DNA from: Xanthobacteraceae bacterium
GTDB lineage: Bacteria; Pseudomonadota; Alphaproteobacteria; Rhizobiales; Xanthobacteraceae
Length of the DNA: 64,000 nt
NCBI GenBank assembly: GCA_028290465.1
Contig: JAQGJU010000143.1
Location: 1 to 64,000 of the forward strand
Direction: 5' to 3'
A program made the position numbers and the translations under genes. Shown here piece by piece: positions 20,301-28,364 of the stretch. The first letter of the stretch is position 1; each line of letters begins with the position of its first letter. Under the pieces are notes generated by a model. It made no database searches. It saw nothing but the letters and a program-made list of their open reading frames with translations, and had not been told where the DNA came from.

Positions 20301-20405
20301 GTCGGCGTCCGGCGCGCTGGCGGCCTCCGTCAGAAACCGCACGGCCAAAGGTTCATCGGCCGGGCAGAACGGTGCTCGGAACTGGGGAGGAAATGGTAGG
20401 TCCAT
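17313..20405 (-). CDS. putA: Bifunctional proline dehydrogenase / P5C dehydrogenase
   Basis: Oxidises proline to glutamate in two steps. The 1030-residue protein has the FAD-binding proline dehydrogenase barrel in the first half (motif RLVKGAYWDTE) and a P5C dehydrogenase of the ALDH fold in the second: NTVVAKPAEQTPL, FTGSTDVA, ETGGINAM and the catalytic cysteine in GQRCSAL near residue 817. It begins MDLPFPPQ and has no ribbon-helix-helix domain, so it is the short type that does not repress its own gene. Regulation would need a separate factor; a broken Lrp-type gene lies 35 bases upstream on the other strand. Confidence 0.96.
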   Translation of the reverse strand: MDLPFPPQFRAPFCPADEPLAVRFLTEAASAPDADQRIDARASALVAAIRARGSGFGGIEDFLHAYSISTKEGLALMVLAEALLRVPDAATADQLIEDKLSAGDWSHHDLRARGFLVSASAWTLGMTARIIHPHETPESIVGGLVKRLGVPAVRTATRQAMRLLGSHFVLGQTIEEALDRAGSHIDARYSFDMLGEGARTEGDATRYFAAYVGAIDAIGASAGDAALPARPGISVKLSALHPRYEAVSAERVMKELVPRVLYLARQAKGYNLNFTIDAEEADRLELSLDVLAAVLADTSLKGWDGFGLAVQAYQKRAPQVIDWLTEVAQALDRRLTVRLVKGAYWDTEVKRAQERGLADYPVFTRKAMTDLSYRVCARKLLAARSLLFPQFATHNALTVASVIEDAGGFDGYEFQRLHGMGEVLYDALLKEFPAAACRIYAPVGGHRDLLAYLVRRLLENGANSSFVSVAADTNVPVVEILKRPQAWIGDGSEARHPRIPLPRDLYAPSRRNSAGVEFGDQAALDALLTDIRAADLRNLEASPMIDGIAVPGVRRDLVSPIDGAPIGAVNEGDDAMALAAMAAAEAGFPEWSATPVAVRADILVRASDVLEQNRGRLIALLQTEGGKTLDDAVAELREAVDFCRYYAAEARHGLAPQRMPGPTGESNELRYRGRGVFVCISPWNFPLAIFLGQVAAALAAGNTVVAKPAEQTPLIAHEAVRLLHQAGVPPQALHLMPGDGAIGAALVGDRRVAGVAFTGSTDVARAINRALAAKHAPIVPLIAETGGINAMIVDATALPEQVTDDVVMSAFRSAGQRCSALRLLCVQDDVADRMIEMIAGAARELKIGDPRLPSTHVGPVIDFEAKDRLDRWVGTMEGHGAVLFRADRDVPLPSDGTYVAPSLVALDRARDLKEEVFGPVLHVVRWRAGELDVLLDDIAHNGYGLTLGIHSRIDANIERIATRLPHGNVYVNRNMIGAVVGTQPFGGSGLSGTGPKAGGPNYLRRFSTEQVLTVNIAAAGGNATLLAEDG

Positions 20406-20440
20406 GGCGTTTCCCGGCTAAGTTGGAAACACTACCATAG

Positions 20441-20611
20441 TGTCACATGGTGGCCGGCGGCTTCGACTATCTGGTGAAAACCCGCATCGCCGACATGGCG
20501 GCGTATCGGAGCTTTCTCGGCGAGGTGCTGCTCTCATTAACCGGCATGCGCGAGACCCACACATCCGCCGTGATGGAAGAAGTGAAAAGCACGACGGCGC
20601 TGCCTTTGTGA
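20441..20611 (+). pseudogene. Truncated Lrp/AsnC-type regulator (putR remnant)
   Basis: These 56 codons encode the C-terminal half of an Lrp/AsnC ligand-binding domain: CHMVAGGFDYLVKTRIADM followed by a segment ending EEVKSTTALPL, the classic Lrp-family tail. An in-frame stop (20438-20440) precedes it, and the putA start is only 35 bases away, so the N-terminal helix-turn-helix and half of the sensor domain are missing. A divergent Lrp-type putR beside putA is a known arrangement in alphaproteobacteria. The fragment is seen directly; that it was once putR is inferred. Confidence 0.75.
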
Positions 20612-20835
20612 TGGCACGGACCGCCGAACAGGCGAATTGCCCGCCAGAACAGCACTCTGCCTGCTCCCTATGCGAAAGCGGTGCAGTTCGTGCCCCTGCG
20701 CTTGCTCTTTAATGCGGCATGCTCTTTGCTAGTGCAGTCCCAAGGATGCATCGTTTGTGCAGTGTTTTTGTGCGCGTTCCTGAACCGGTTCGCGACGCGT
20801 CAAGCCGGACCGCCGGCGGAAAGAAAGGTCGTGAA

Positions 20836-21867
20836 ATGGGTATCATCGACATCATGCGGCGGAGCCGGACCGTCCTTGCGATCGGCGCGGTGGCCACCGT
20901 GCTCGGCAGCGCCACCGCGGGCGCGCAGACGCCCGTGAAGTTCGCCCTCGACTGGAAGTTCGAGGGTCCGGCGGCGCCCTTCGTGGTCGCCATCGACAAG
21001 GGCATCTACAAGTCCGAAGGCCTCGACGTGACCGTCGATTCCGGTGGCGGCTCGCTCGAGCCGATCACCCGCGTCGCGACCGGCACCTATGACATGGGCT
21101 TTGCCGACATCAATTCGCTGATCAAGTTCCGCGACGCCAATCCGGGAACGCCGATCAAGGCGATCTACATGGTCTATAACAAGCCGGCCTTCGCGATCGT
21201 CGGCCGCACGAGCCGCGGCGTCACCAAGCCGAAGGATCTGGAAGGCAAGAAGCTCGGCGCCCCGGCGCCGGACGGCGCTTACGCGCAGTGGAAGATCTTC
21301 GTGCAGGCCAACGACATCGATGCGTCCAAGGTGACGATCGAGAATGTCGGATTCCCGGTCCGCGAGCCGATGCTGGCCGCCGGACAGGTCGATGCCATCA
21401 CGGGCTTTTCGTTCTCGTCCTTCATCAACCTGAAGGACCGCGGCGTGCCGGTCGACGACATCTCGGTGATGCTGATGGCCGACTACGGCGTCAATCTGTA
21501 CGGCAATGCCATCATCGTGAATCCGAAATTCGCCGCCGAGAAGCCGGAAGCCGTCAAGGCGTATCTGCGCGCCTTCATCAAGAGCATGAAGGAAACCGTC
21601 AAGGATCCGGGCAGCGCGGTCGACTCGGTGATCAGCCGCAACGATGTCGCCAAGAAGCCGGCCGAACTTGAGCGCCTGCAGATGGCGCTCCGGGACAACA
21701 TGGTCACCGACGAGGTCAAGGCCAACGGTTATGGCGCAGTCGACATGGCCCGCCTCGAGAAGTCGATGGACCAGATCGCGCTGACCTACACCTACAAGGC
21801 GCGGCCGAAGGCGGCCGACATCTTCGACGCCTCGTTCCTGCCGCCGGCCGCGGAGCGCATGCCCTAA
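20836..21867 (+). CDS. NitT/TauT-type ABC transporter substrate-binding protein
   Basis: A 343-residue periplasmic binding protein of the SsuA/THI5 group. The signal peptide (TVLAIGAVATVLGSATAGAQ) is followed by the typical start PVKFALDWKFEGPAAPFVV and the segment GTYDMGFADINSLIKF. The aromatic DWKF motif resembles binding proteins for pyrimidine- or riboflavin-like precursors, but the ligand is not certain. The start at 20836 has AAAGG upstream; an ATG six codons later is an alternative. ATPase and permease genes follow, but a 151-base repeat element separates this gene from them. Confidence 0.9.
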   Translation: MGIIDIMRRSRTVLAIGAVATVLGSATAGAQTPVKFALDWKFEGPAAPFVVAIDKGIYKSEGLDVTVDSGGGSLEPITRVATGTYDMGFADINSLIKFRDANPGTPIKAIYMVYNKPAFAIVGRTSRGVTKPKDLEGKKLGAPAPDGAYAQWKIFVQANDIDASKVTIENVGFPVREPMLAAGQVDAITGFSFSSFINLKDRGVPVDDISVMLMADYGVNLYGNAIIVNPKFAAEKPEAVKAYLRAFIKSMKETVKDPGSAVDSVISRNDVAKKPAELERLQMALRDNMVTDEVKANGYGAVDMARLEKSMDQIALTYTYKARPKAADIFDASFLPPAAERMP

Positions 21868-21873
21868 GGCCGC

Positions 21874-22024
21874 ACGCGTTTTTAAGTGAAGTGGAATCCA
21901 CTTCACGTGAAGAAAACGCGTCCATCTGCAACATTTAGAGCGCGTACGCAGATAAGTTTACGCAATCTGCGCAAGCTTGATTGCCAGCGCAAAACCGGTG
22001 TCCACTTTTGCTGGACGCGCTCTA
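21874..22024. repeat. Composite intergenic repeat, family A copy 1
   Basis: A two-part element. The first part has arms AAGTGAAGTGG/CCACTTCAC followed by AAGAAAACGCGT. The second, ending CCACTTTTGCTGGACGCGCTCTA, pairs with GAGCGCG at its start. Related copies are at 24721-24837 and 28172-28268. This copy carries an extra 30-40 bases in the second part. It lies inside an ABC transporter operon, between the binding protein and the ATPase. Confidence 0.8.
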
Positions 22025-22043
22025 AGGCATCGGAGCCACGCCC

Positions 22044-22826
22044 GTGTCGGCTTTTGTAACGCTTGACGGCGTCAGCCATACCTATGGCGGCAGCGACGGC
22101 ATGTTGGCCGTCGAAGGCCTTGATATCGCGGTCGCGAAGGGCGAGTTCGCGGCCGTGGTCGGCCCGTCTGGCTGCGGCAAATCGACCCTGATGAAGCTGG
22201 CGACCGGACTGCAATTCCCATTCAAGGGAACCGTCACCGTCGCCGGCCAGCAGGTGACGCAGCCGGTCAAGATCGCCGGCATGGCGTTCCAGGCCCCGAC
22301 CCTGCTGCCCTGGCGCACCACCGTCGAGAATCTGCTGCTGCCGCTGGAAATCGTTCCGCCGCACCGGCAACGGATCCGACGCAACAAAGCCGAGTACGTC
22401 GCCCGCGCCGAGAAACTGCTCGCCTCGGTCGGACTCGGCGGCTTTGGCGGCAAATTCCCGTGGGAGCTGTCCGGCGGCATGCAGCAGCGCACGTCACTGT
22501 GCCGGGCGCTGATTCATGAGCCGCAACTGCTGATGCTGGACGAGCCGTTCGGCGCGCTGGATGCCTTCACCCGCGAAGAACTGTGGTGCGTGATCCGGGA
22601 TCTGCATGCGGCGACCGGCATCACCGTGATCCTGGTCACGCATGATCTGCGCGAAGCCGTGTTCCTGGCCGACCGGGTATTCGTGATGTCGTCGCGCCCG
22701 GGTCGCATCGTGGTCGAGCGCCGCATCGAATTGCCGCGGCCGCGCGATCTCGACGTCACCTACACGACCGGCTTCCAGGACATCGTGCACGAATTGCGCG
22801 GCCACATCGTCAAGGCCCGGCAATGA
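22044..22826 (+). CDS. NitT/TauT-type ABC transporter ATPase
   Basis: A 260-residue ATPase driving import. Walker A GPSGCGKST, Q-loop AFQAPTLLPW, signature LSGGMQQR, Walker B LLMLDEPFGALD and H-loop LVTHDLREA all match the SsuB/TauB group. The start codon is GTG at 22044, with GGAG 8 bases upstream. The stop overlaps the permease start (ATGA). The gene begins 19 bases after the end of a repeat element, so the ribosome site lies just outside the repeat. Confidence 0.95.
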   Translation: MSAFVTLDGVSHTYGGSDGMLAVEGLDIAVAKGEFAAVVGPSGCGKSTLMKLATGLQFPFKGTVTVAGQQVTQPVKIAGMAFQAPTLLPWRTTVENLLLPLEIVPPHRQRIRRNKAEYVARAEKLLASVGLGGFGGKFPWELSGGMQQRTSLCRALIHEPQLLMLDEPFGALDAFTREELWCVIRDLHAATGITVILVTHDLREAVFLADRVFVMSSRPGRIVVERRIELPRPRDLDVTYTTGFQDIVHELRGHIVKARQ

Positions 22827-23596
22827 ACCGCCGCGCCCTGATCATCCGACTGTCGCCATGGCTGTTCACCATCGGCCTCGTGGTGATCTGGGAAGCAGCG
22901 TGCTGGCTGTTCGAGATCCCGGTGTTCTTCCTGCCGCCGCCGACCGCCATCGCGCAAGCATTCGTCGAATTCTGGCGGCCGATCTGGCGCAATTCGCTGT
23001 TCACATTGACCACCACGATGATCGGCTTCGGACTCGCGGTCGGCTTCGGCCTGCTGCTCGGCCTGGTAATCGGCTGGTCGCGCACCATCTATTCCGGCAT
23101 CTACCCGCTGATGATCGGCTTCAATGCGATCCCCAAGGTCGCCGTGGTGCCGATCCTGGTGCTGTGGTTCGGCATCGGCTTCGTTCCGGCGGTGCTGACC
23201 GCGTTCCTGATCTCGTTCTTTCCGATCGTGGTCAATGTGGCGACCGGTTTGGCGACCATCGAGCCGGAACTGGAAGACGTGCTCAAGGCGCTCGGCGCCT
23301 CCAAACTCGACATCATGCGCAAGGTCGGCATCCCGCGCACGCTGCCGTATTTCTTCGGCTCGCTGAAGATCTCGATCACGCTCGCCTTCGTCGGCTCGGT
23401 GATCTCGGAAAGCATCGCGTCCAATTACGGCATCGGCAATCTGATGCTGCAGGCGCAGGCCCAGTTCCAGGTGCCGCTGATTTTCGCCGGATTGGTCGCG
23501 CTCGCGGTCGAAGGCATCGTGATGTATTGGGCGATGGCCGTGCTGGAGGCCCGCATGACCAGATGGGCGCAACGATCGGGCTTTGCGCAGAACTGA
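22823..23596 (+). CDS. NitT/TauT-type ABC transporter permease
   Basis: A 257-residue inner-membrane permease of the binding-protein-dependent type (SsuC/TauC group), with about six membrane helices. The ATPase-contact (EAA) loop is visible as ELEDVLKALGASKLDIMRKVGIP around residues 150-175. The start overlaps the ATPase stop, so the products are made together. A repeat of the CTGAGGTGC family follows the stop and separates it from the convergent LysR gene. Confidence 0.94.
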   Translation: MNRRALIIRLSPWLFTIGLVVIWEAACWLFEIPVFFLPPPTAIAQAFVEFWRPIWRNSLFTLTTTMIGFGLAVGFGLLLGLVIGWSRTIYSGIYPLMIGFNAIPKVAVVPILVLWFGIGFVPAVLTAFLISFFPIVVNVATGLATIEPELEDVLKALGASKLDIMRKVGIPRTLPYFFGSLKISITLAFVGSVISESIASNYGIGNLMLQAQAQFQVPLIFAGLVALAVEGIVMYWAMAVLEARMTRWAQRSGFAQN

Positions 23597-23645
23597 TGCG
23601 GACGGCGAGTACTTAGACAAGAGCCTCGCGAGTCGCTCGCTCTAA

Positions 23646-23760
23646 CCGTCATTCTGAGGTGCCCGGCGTAGCCGGGCCTCGAAGGACGACGGCCGAGGGG
23701 GTGCAACATCGTGGCCGTCCATCCTTCGAGGCTCGCTTCGCTCGCACCTCAGGATGACGG
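23646..23760. repeat. Long inverted repeat, family B copy 1
   Basis: The arms CCGTCATTCTGAGGTGC (23646-23662) and GCACCTCAGGATGACGG (23744-23760) match at 16 of 17 positions; inner arms CTCGAAGGA/TCCTTCGAG and GGCC pairs continue the fold. It lies between convergent genes and may end both transcripts. Related elements occur at 45141-45307 and 54355-54475. Confidence 0.8.
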
Positions 23761-23806
23761 ATCAACGTTTCAATTCGACGTGAATCTCGACGTGAAGCGA
23801 TTGATG

Positions 23807-24688
23807 CTAAGCGTTCACCACGCGGTCGGTGCGCATCGCCGGCCGCAGCGCCGCAACCATGGTCTCGGCGACCCGTTCCAGCGTCGCGCGATCGCGACCT
23901 TCGCGCAGATAGATGCCGCGATGGACGTCCGGCAGGTTCGGCAGCGGCGGATTTTCCCAGGCATAGATGTCGGGCGCCGGACGATTGCGCGCCGACACCA
24001 TGAGGCCGATGCCGGCCGTCACGGCCGTCACCAGTCCGGCCGAATAGGATGACGTAAAGACGAGTTCAGCGCCGCGCCCGGCGCGATTTAGCGTCTCGAC
24101 GGCGATACGGTAGCTGACGCTGTCCTCGTCGCAGGCGACCAGCGGCACCGGCGCGTTCGGCTCGAGCCGGGTCGCATCGGACCTGATCCAGGCCAGCGGC
24201 TCCGGCCAGGATTCGAACGCCAGAGGTCCCGGATCCTCGGCCGACAGCGCTACCATGATGTCGAGATCGCCCTTGGCCAGATCCTGCATCAGCGTGTCGT
24301 TGGTAGCGCTGCGCAAATCGAACCGAATATCCGGCCAATGCTTCAGCAGCCGCGCCAGCGCGTCCGACAGGCTGGGCAGGATGCAATCCGGCGGCACGCC
24401 GATCCGCAACGTCTGCGCGTTGGGCCTCGGTCCGGCCAGATTGAGAATCTGATCGTTGATGGAAAGCAGCCGGCGCGCGTAGTTCACCACCAGTTCGCCG
24501 GTCGGCGTCAGCGCGACGCCGGGCGCGCTTTTATCCAACAGATCGCTGCCCAACAGCGACTGCAGGCGCTTGATCTGCGCACTGACCGCCGGCTGGGTGA
24601 CGCCCATCGCATGCGCGGCCTTGGTAAAGCTGCGCAAATCGACCACGGAAATCAGGGTCCGCAATAAGTCGGTGGGAATATTCGTCAT
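23807..24688 (-). CDS. LysR-family transcriptional regulator
   Basis: A 293-residue LysR-type regulator. The N-terminal winged helix-turn-helix is typical: LLRTLISVVDLRSFTKAAHAMGVTQPAVSAQ (helix pair within residues 8-40) followed by LTPTGELVVNYARRLL. The remainder is the effector-binding domain. The preferred start is the ATG at 24688, directly behind a GTG. It converges with the ABC transporter operon and faces away from the NdvA-like exporter, with 440 bases between; the target could be either. Confidence 0.92.
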   Translation of the reverse strand: MTNIPTDLLRTLISVVDLRSFTKAAHAMGVTQPAVSAQIKRLQSLLGSDLLDKSAPGVALTPTGELVVNYARRLLSINDQILNLAGPRPNAQTLRIGVPPDCILPSLSDALARLLKHWPDIRFDLRSATNDTLMQDLAKGDLDIMVALSAEDPGPLAFESWPEPLAWIRSDATRLEPNAPVPLVACDEDSVSYRIAVETLNRAGRGAELVFTSSYSAGLVTAVTAGIGLMVSARNRPAPDIYAWENPPLPNLPDVHRGIYLREGRDRATLERVAETMVAALRPAMRTDRVVNA

Positions 24689-24720
24689 CACGGCTGGCTA
24701 CGGCTCCTCTTTGCAAACGG

Positions 24721-24837
24721 CTAGAGCGTTTTCAAGTGAAGTGGAATCCACTTCACGTGAAGAAAACGCGTCTATCTAAACACTTAGAGCGCGTCCGGAC
24801 GCAAAACCGGTGTCCACTTTTGCTGGACGCGCTCTAG
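24721..24837. repeat. Composite intergenic repeat, family A copy 2
   Basis: The two modules are intact here. The first is a palindrome around GTGGAATCCAC with flanking AAGTGAA/TTCAC. The second starts TTAGAGCGCGTCC and ends GGACGCGCTCTAG, enclosing CGCAAAACCGGTGTCCACTT. This copy is the cleanest of the three and defines the element. Confidence 0.82.
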
Positions 24838-25132
24838 CGAGAAGACTCCACATTAGTACTCATAATCAAACGGATCCCGCAATGGTTGCGATATCATTTC
24901 GTAATCAACAATAAGTAGGGGCACTACCCACACGAATGTGCGGCCATTGGGGAATCACTTTTCAGTTATTAATGCGGGGATTTGCGAATGGTTGCGAATA
25001 GCAATCGTGTTCATTGAATATAAAATTACATAATTCTGGCGGGAATTGCCGCTTTCACGGGTAAGGTCCGTTGCGGGCTCAATTTATTTAGTTACGGTGC
25101 CGCCTCCTTTCTCGTCATTACCGAACTGATTC
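24838..25132. other. AT-rich intergenic region before the NdvA-like gene
   Basis: This stretch is strongly AT-rich compared with the window. It contains a direct repeat AATGGTTGCGA (starting at 24881 with one final mismatch-free ten-mer, and at 24987) and short TTATT/AATAA tracts. No gene is visible. It probably contains the promoter of the exporter gene and possibly a LysR binding site. Confidence 0.45.
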
Positions 25133-26917
25133 ATGAACATGTTCCGTCTTTATATGCGCGTGCTTCGGCTGCTCGGGCCGGATCGCCGGCTTGGCTGGTT
25201 TTTGGCCGGCGGCAATCTTGCGCTGGCGGCCGCCCAGTTCGCCGAGCCTGTGCTGTTCGGCCGCATCGTCGATGCGCTGTCTTCAGCGCCGGCCGGCGGC
25301 ACGCCGGCCTCCTGGGCCGCCGTGGTGCCGCTGATTTCGACCTGGGTCGGCTTCGGGCTGTTCATCATCGTATGCGGCGTGCTGGTCGCGCTGTACGCCG
25401 ACCGGCTGTCGCATCGCCGCCGCCAGATCGTGCTCACCGACTATTTCGAGCACGTCATCCAACTCCCGCTGACCTTTCACGGCGCCACCCATTCGGGCCG
25501 GCTGATGAAGGTGATGCTGGCCGGCACCGATACGCTATGGGCGCTGTGGCTGGCTTTTTTCCGCGAACACATGGCGGCGTTCGTGTCGTTGATCATCCTG
25601 CTGCCGGTCACGCTGCTGATCAATTGGCGGCTGGCGACGATCGTCATCATTTTGACCGTGGTATTCGGCGTCGTCACGGCGATCGTGATGCACAAAACCG
25701 AAGCCAAACAGCGCTCGGTCGAAGAGCATTATTCCGATCTCGCGGAGCGAGCCTCCGACACGCTCGGCAATGTCGCGCTGGTGCAGAGCTTCGCCCGCAT
25801 CGAGAGCGAAGTCAGCGGATTGAAGAACGTCGTCTCCCGCCTGCTCGGCGCCCAGATGCCGGTGCTGTCGTGGTGGGCGGTCGCTACCGTCCTGACCCGT
25901 ACCGCGACCACGATCGCGATGCTGGCGATTCTGGTGGTCGGCTCGTGGCTGTACTTTCAGGGCCTGAGTACGGTCGGCGAAATCGTCAGCTTCATGAGCA
26001 TCGCCACGCTGGTGATCGGGCGGCTTGAGCAGGCCATCGGCTTTGCTAATCGAATTTTTATGGATGCTCCGCGGTTGCGCGAATTCTTCGGCGTGCTGGA
26101 TACCGAGCCGGCGGTACGCGACCGGCCGGACGGCGTCGATCCCGGACGGGTGCGCGGGCTGGTCGAATTCCAGGACGTGTCGTTTTCCTATGACGGCAAG
26201 CGTCCGGCCATCGCCGACGTCACGGTCACGGTGCTGCCGGGCGAGACGATTGCACTGGTCGGCGCCACCGGGGCGGGCAAGTCGACCGCGCTCGCGCTGC
26301 TGCATCGGGTGTTCGATCCGCAGTCCGGCATCGTGAAGATCGACGGCATGGACATTCGCAGCCTGACGCTGACGGCGCTGCGCCGGAATATCGGCGTGGT
26401 GTTTCAGGAGGCGCTGCTGTTCAACCGCTCGATCGCGGACAATCTGCGGGTCGGCAAGCCGGACGCCACCGACGAAGAGCTGCGTGATGCCGCCGCGCGG
26501 GCGCAAGCGCTCGACTTCATCGACCGCACGCCGGATGGGTTTGAGGCGCGGGTCGGCGAGCGCGGACGTCTATTGTCCGGCGGCGAGCGCCAGCGGCTGG
26601 CGATTGCGCGCGCGCTGCTGAAGGACCCGCCGATTCTGATTCTCGATGAGGCGACCAGCGCGCTCGACACCGTGACCGAAGCCAAGGTGCAAGCCGCGCT
26701 CGATGCCGTGATGAACGGACGCACCACCTTCGTGATCGCGCACCGGCTGTCGACCGTGCGCAACGCCAACCGCATCCTGGTGTTCGAAGGCGGCCGGGTG
26801 GTCGAGTCCGGCACGTTCGACGAGTTGGTGCGGATCGGCGGCTATTTCGCCGAAATGGCCCGGACGCAGTTCACCGTGCCGGACGTCACGGCAGCGAAGC
26901 CGGTTGTTGAGACGTAA
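25133..26917 (+). CDS. ABC exporter similar to the beta-1,2-glucan exporter NdvA/ChvA
   Basis: A 594-residue half-transporter: six membrane helices in residues 1-310, then an ATPase domain with Walker [10 protein letters not shown], signature LSGGERQR, Walker [13 protein letters not shown] and H-loop IAHRLSTV. The membrane part ([14 protein letters not shown] near residue 38, [18 protein letters not shown]) resembles NdvA/ChvA, exporters of cyclic beta-1,2-glucan. No NdvB-type glucan synthase is in the window, so the exported compound is an inference. It acts as a homodimer in the inner membrane. Confidence 0.85.
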   Translation: MNMFRLYMRVLRLLGPDRRLGWFLAGGNLALAAAQFAEPVLFGRIVDALSSAPAGGTPASWAAVVPLISTWVGFGLFIIVCGVLVALYADRLSHRRRQIVLTDYFEHVIQLPLTFHGATHSGRLMKVMLAGTDTLWALWLAFFREHMAAFVSLIILLPVTLLINWRLATIVIILTVVFGVVTAIVMHKTEAKQRSVEEHYSDLAERASDTLGNVALVQSFARIESEVSGLKNVVSRLLGAQMPVLSWWAVATVLTRTATTIAMLAILVVGSWLYFQGLSTVGEIVSFMSIATLVIGRLEQAIGFANRIFMDAPRLREFFGVLDTEPAVRDRPDGVDPGRVRGLVEFQDVSFSYDGKRPAIADVTVTVLPGETIALVGATGAGKSTALALLHRVFDPQSGIVKIDGMDIRSLTLTALRRNIGVVFQEALLFNRSIADNLRVGKPDATDEELRDAAARAQALDFIDRTPDGFEARVGERGRLLSGGERQRLAIARALLKDPPILILDEATSALDTVTEAKVQAALDAVMNGRTTFVIAHRLSTVRNANRILVFEGGRVVESGTFDELVRIGGYFAEMARTQFTVPDVTAAKPVVET

Positions 26918-26922
26918 ATCCT

Positions 26923-28089
26923 CTACTTAATCCGCTCCAGAATACTGACGTAATTGGCCACGGCAGCCCCGCCCATGTTGAAGATGCCGCCCAGCGTGGC
27001 ATTGCCGACCTGAATGCCGCCGGCCGTATCGGTGAGCTGCATCGCGGCCAGCACATGCATCGACACGCCGGTGGCGCCGATCGGATGGCCCTTGGCCTTC
27101 AGGCCGCCGGACGGATTGACCGGCAGCTTGCCGTCCTTCTGTGTCCAGCCCTCGGCCAAGGCGCGCGCGCCCTGGCCTTCGGGCGTCAGGCCCATCGCCT
27201 CGTATTCGATCAGTTCGGCGATGGTGAAGCAGTCATGGGTTTCGACAAACGACAGATCGTCGAGCGCCAGGCCAGCGCTCGCCAGTGCCTTTTTCCAGGC
27301 CAGCGCGCAGCCTTCGAATTTGAGAATGTCGCGCTTCGACATCGGCAGGAAATCCTGCACGTGTTCGACCGCCCGGAACACGACGGCTTTGCGCAAACGT
27401 AACGCGGTCTCAACGTCGGCCAGCACCAGCGCGGCGGCGCCGTCCGATACCAGCGAGCAGTCGGTGCGCTTCAAAGGGCCGGCCACGAACGGGTTCTTCT
27501 CGCTCTGCGTGCGGCAGAAGTCGTAGCCGAGATCCTTGCGCATCTGGGCGTACGGATTATCGACGCCATTCTTGTGGTTCTTGGCCGCGATGGCGGCCAG
27601 CGCATCGGACTGGTCGCCGTATTTCTGAAAATATTTTCCGGCAATCTGGCCGAAGATGCCGGCAAAACCGCCGTCGATCTCGGCTTCCTCGCGCACATAG
27701 GACGCCTTGAGCAGGTTCCGGCCGATTTCGGCCGGCGGCGTCGTGGTCATCTGCTCGGCGCCGACCACCAGCACGATGCGGGCGCGCTTGGCCTCGATGG
27801 CATTGATGCCCTGATGCACCGCCGCCGAGCCGGTCGCGCAGGCGTTTTCGACCCGGGTCGCCCGACGGAAGCGCAGTTCCGGCGCGGCCTGCAACACCAG
27901 GGAGGCGGTAAAATCCTGCGGCGAGAACCCGGCATTGAAATGCCCAAGCACGATCTCGTCGACATCGCCGGGCGCGATGCCGGCATCGGCCAGCGCCCCA
28001 TTGGCAGCCCGCACAATCAGGCTTTCCACGGTTTCGGTATCGAGCCGGCCGAATGGCGTATGGGCCCAGCCGACGATGCAAGCGGTCAT
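26923..28089 (-). CDS. Thiolase-family protein (SCP2-type acetyl-CoA acetyltransferase)
   Basis: A 388-residue thiolase of the SCP2/lipid-transfer-protein type. The nucleophilic cysteine is in ENACATGSAAV (Cys84), the HDCF motif (near residue 285) gives the second cysteine, and the histidine is in KGHPIGATG. The HDCF form distinguishes this group from biosynthetic thiolases and suggests a role in breaking down branched or ring-derived acyl-CoAs. It ends 5 bases from the convergent exporter gene. No OB-fold partner protein is adjacent. Confidence 0.9.
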   Translation of the reverse strand: MTACIVGWAHTPFGRLDTETVESLIVRAANGALADAGIAPGDVDEIVLGHFNAGFSPQDFTASLVLQAAPELRFRRATRVENACATGSAAVHQGINAIEAKRARIVLVVGAEQMTTTPPAEIGRNLLKASYVREEAEIDGGFAGIFGQIAGKYFQKYGDQSDALAAIAAKNHKNGVDNPYAQMRKDLGYDFCRTQSEKNPFVAGPLKRTDCSLVSDGAAALVLADVETALRLRKAVVFRAVEHVQDFLPMSKRDILKFEGCALAWKKALASAGLALDDLSFVETHDCFTIAELIEYEAMGLTPEGQGARALAEGWTQKDGKLPVNPSGGLKAKGHPIGATGVSMHVLAAMQLTDTAGGIQVGNATLGGIFNMGGAAVANYVSILERIK

Positions 28090-28171
28090 GGCGCGCTCCT
28101 CTGCCGAACTTTGGACGTTTTCATGGCGAATAGCAGGGTCGGGTTGGGCTGAACAGAGTGTGCACAGCTAC

Positions 28172-28268
28172 AGCGTTTTCAAGCGAAGTGAAGAAAACGC
28201 GTCTTTCTATAGTGTTAGAGCGCGTCCGGACGCAAAACCGGTATCCACTTTTGCTGGACGCGCTCTAG
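28172..28268. repeat. Composite intergenic repeat, family A copy 3
   Basis: It matches copy 2 except that the first module is shortened (AAGCGAAGTGAAGAAAACGCGT), having lost one arm of the palindrome. The second module is nearly identical, with GTATCC in place of GTGTCC. It lies between divergent genes. Confidence 0.8.
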
Positions 28269-28364
28269 TCTTTGCGTTTTGGCGTCCATTTTGGTTAAAT
28301 GGCATGCCGCTTTGCCTGTGGAACCCGCTCGCTTCCGAGGCCCGAACCGAACGGACCCAAGCCT

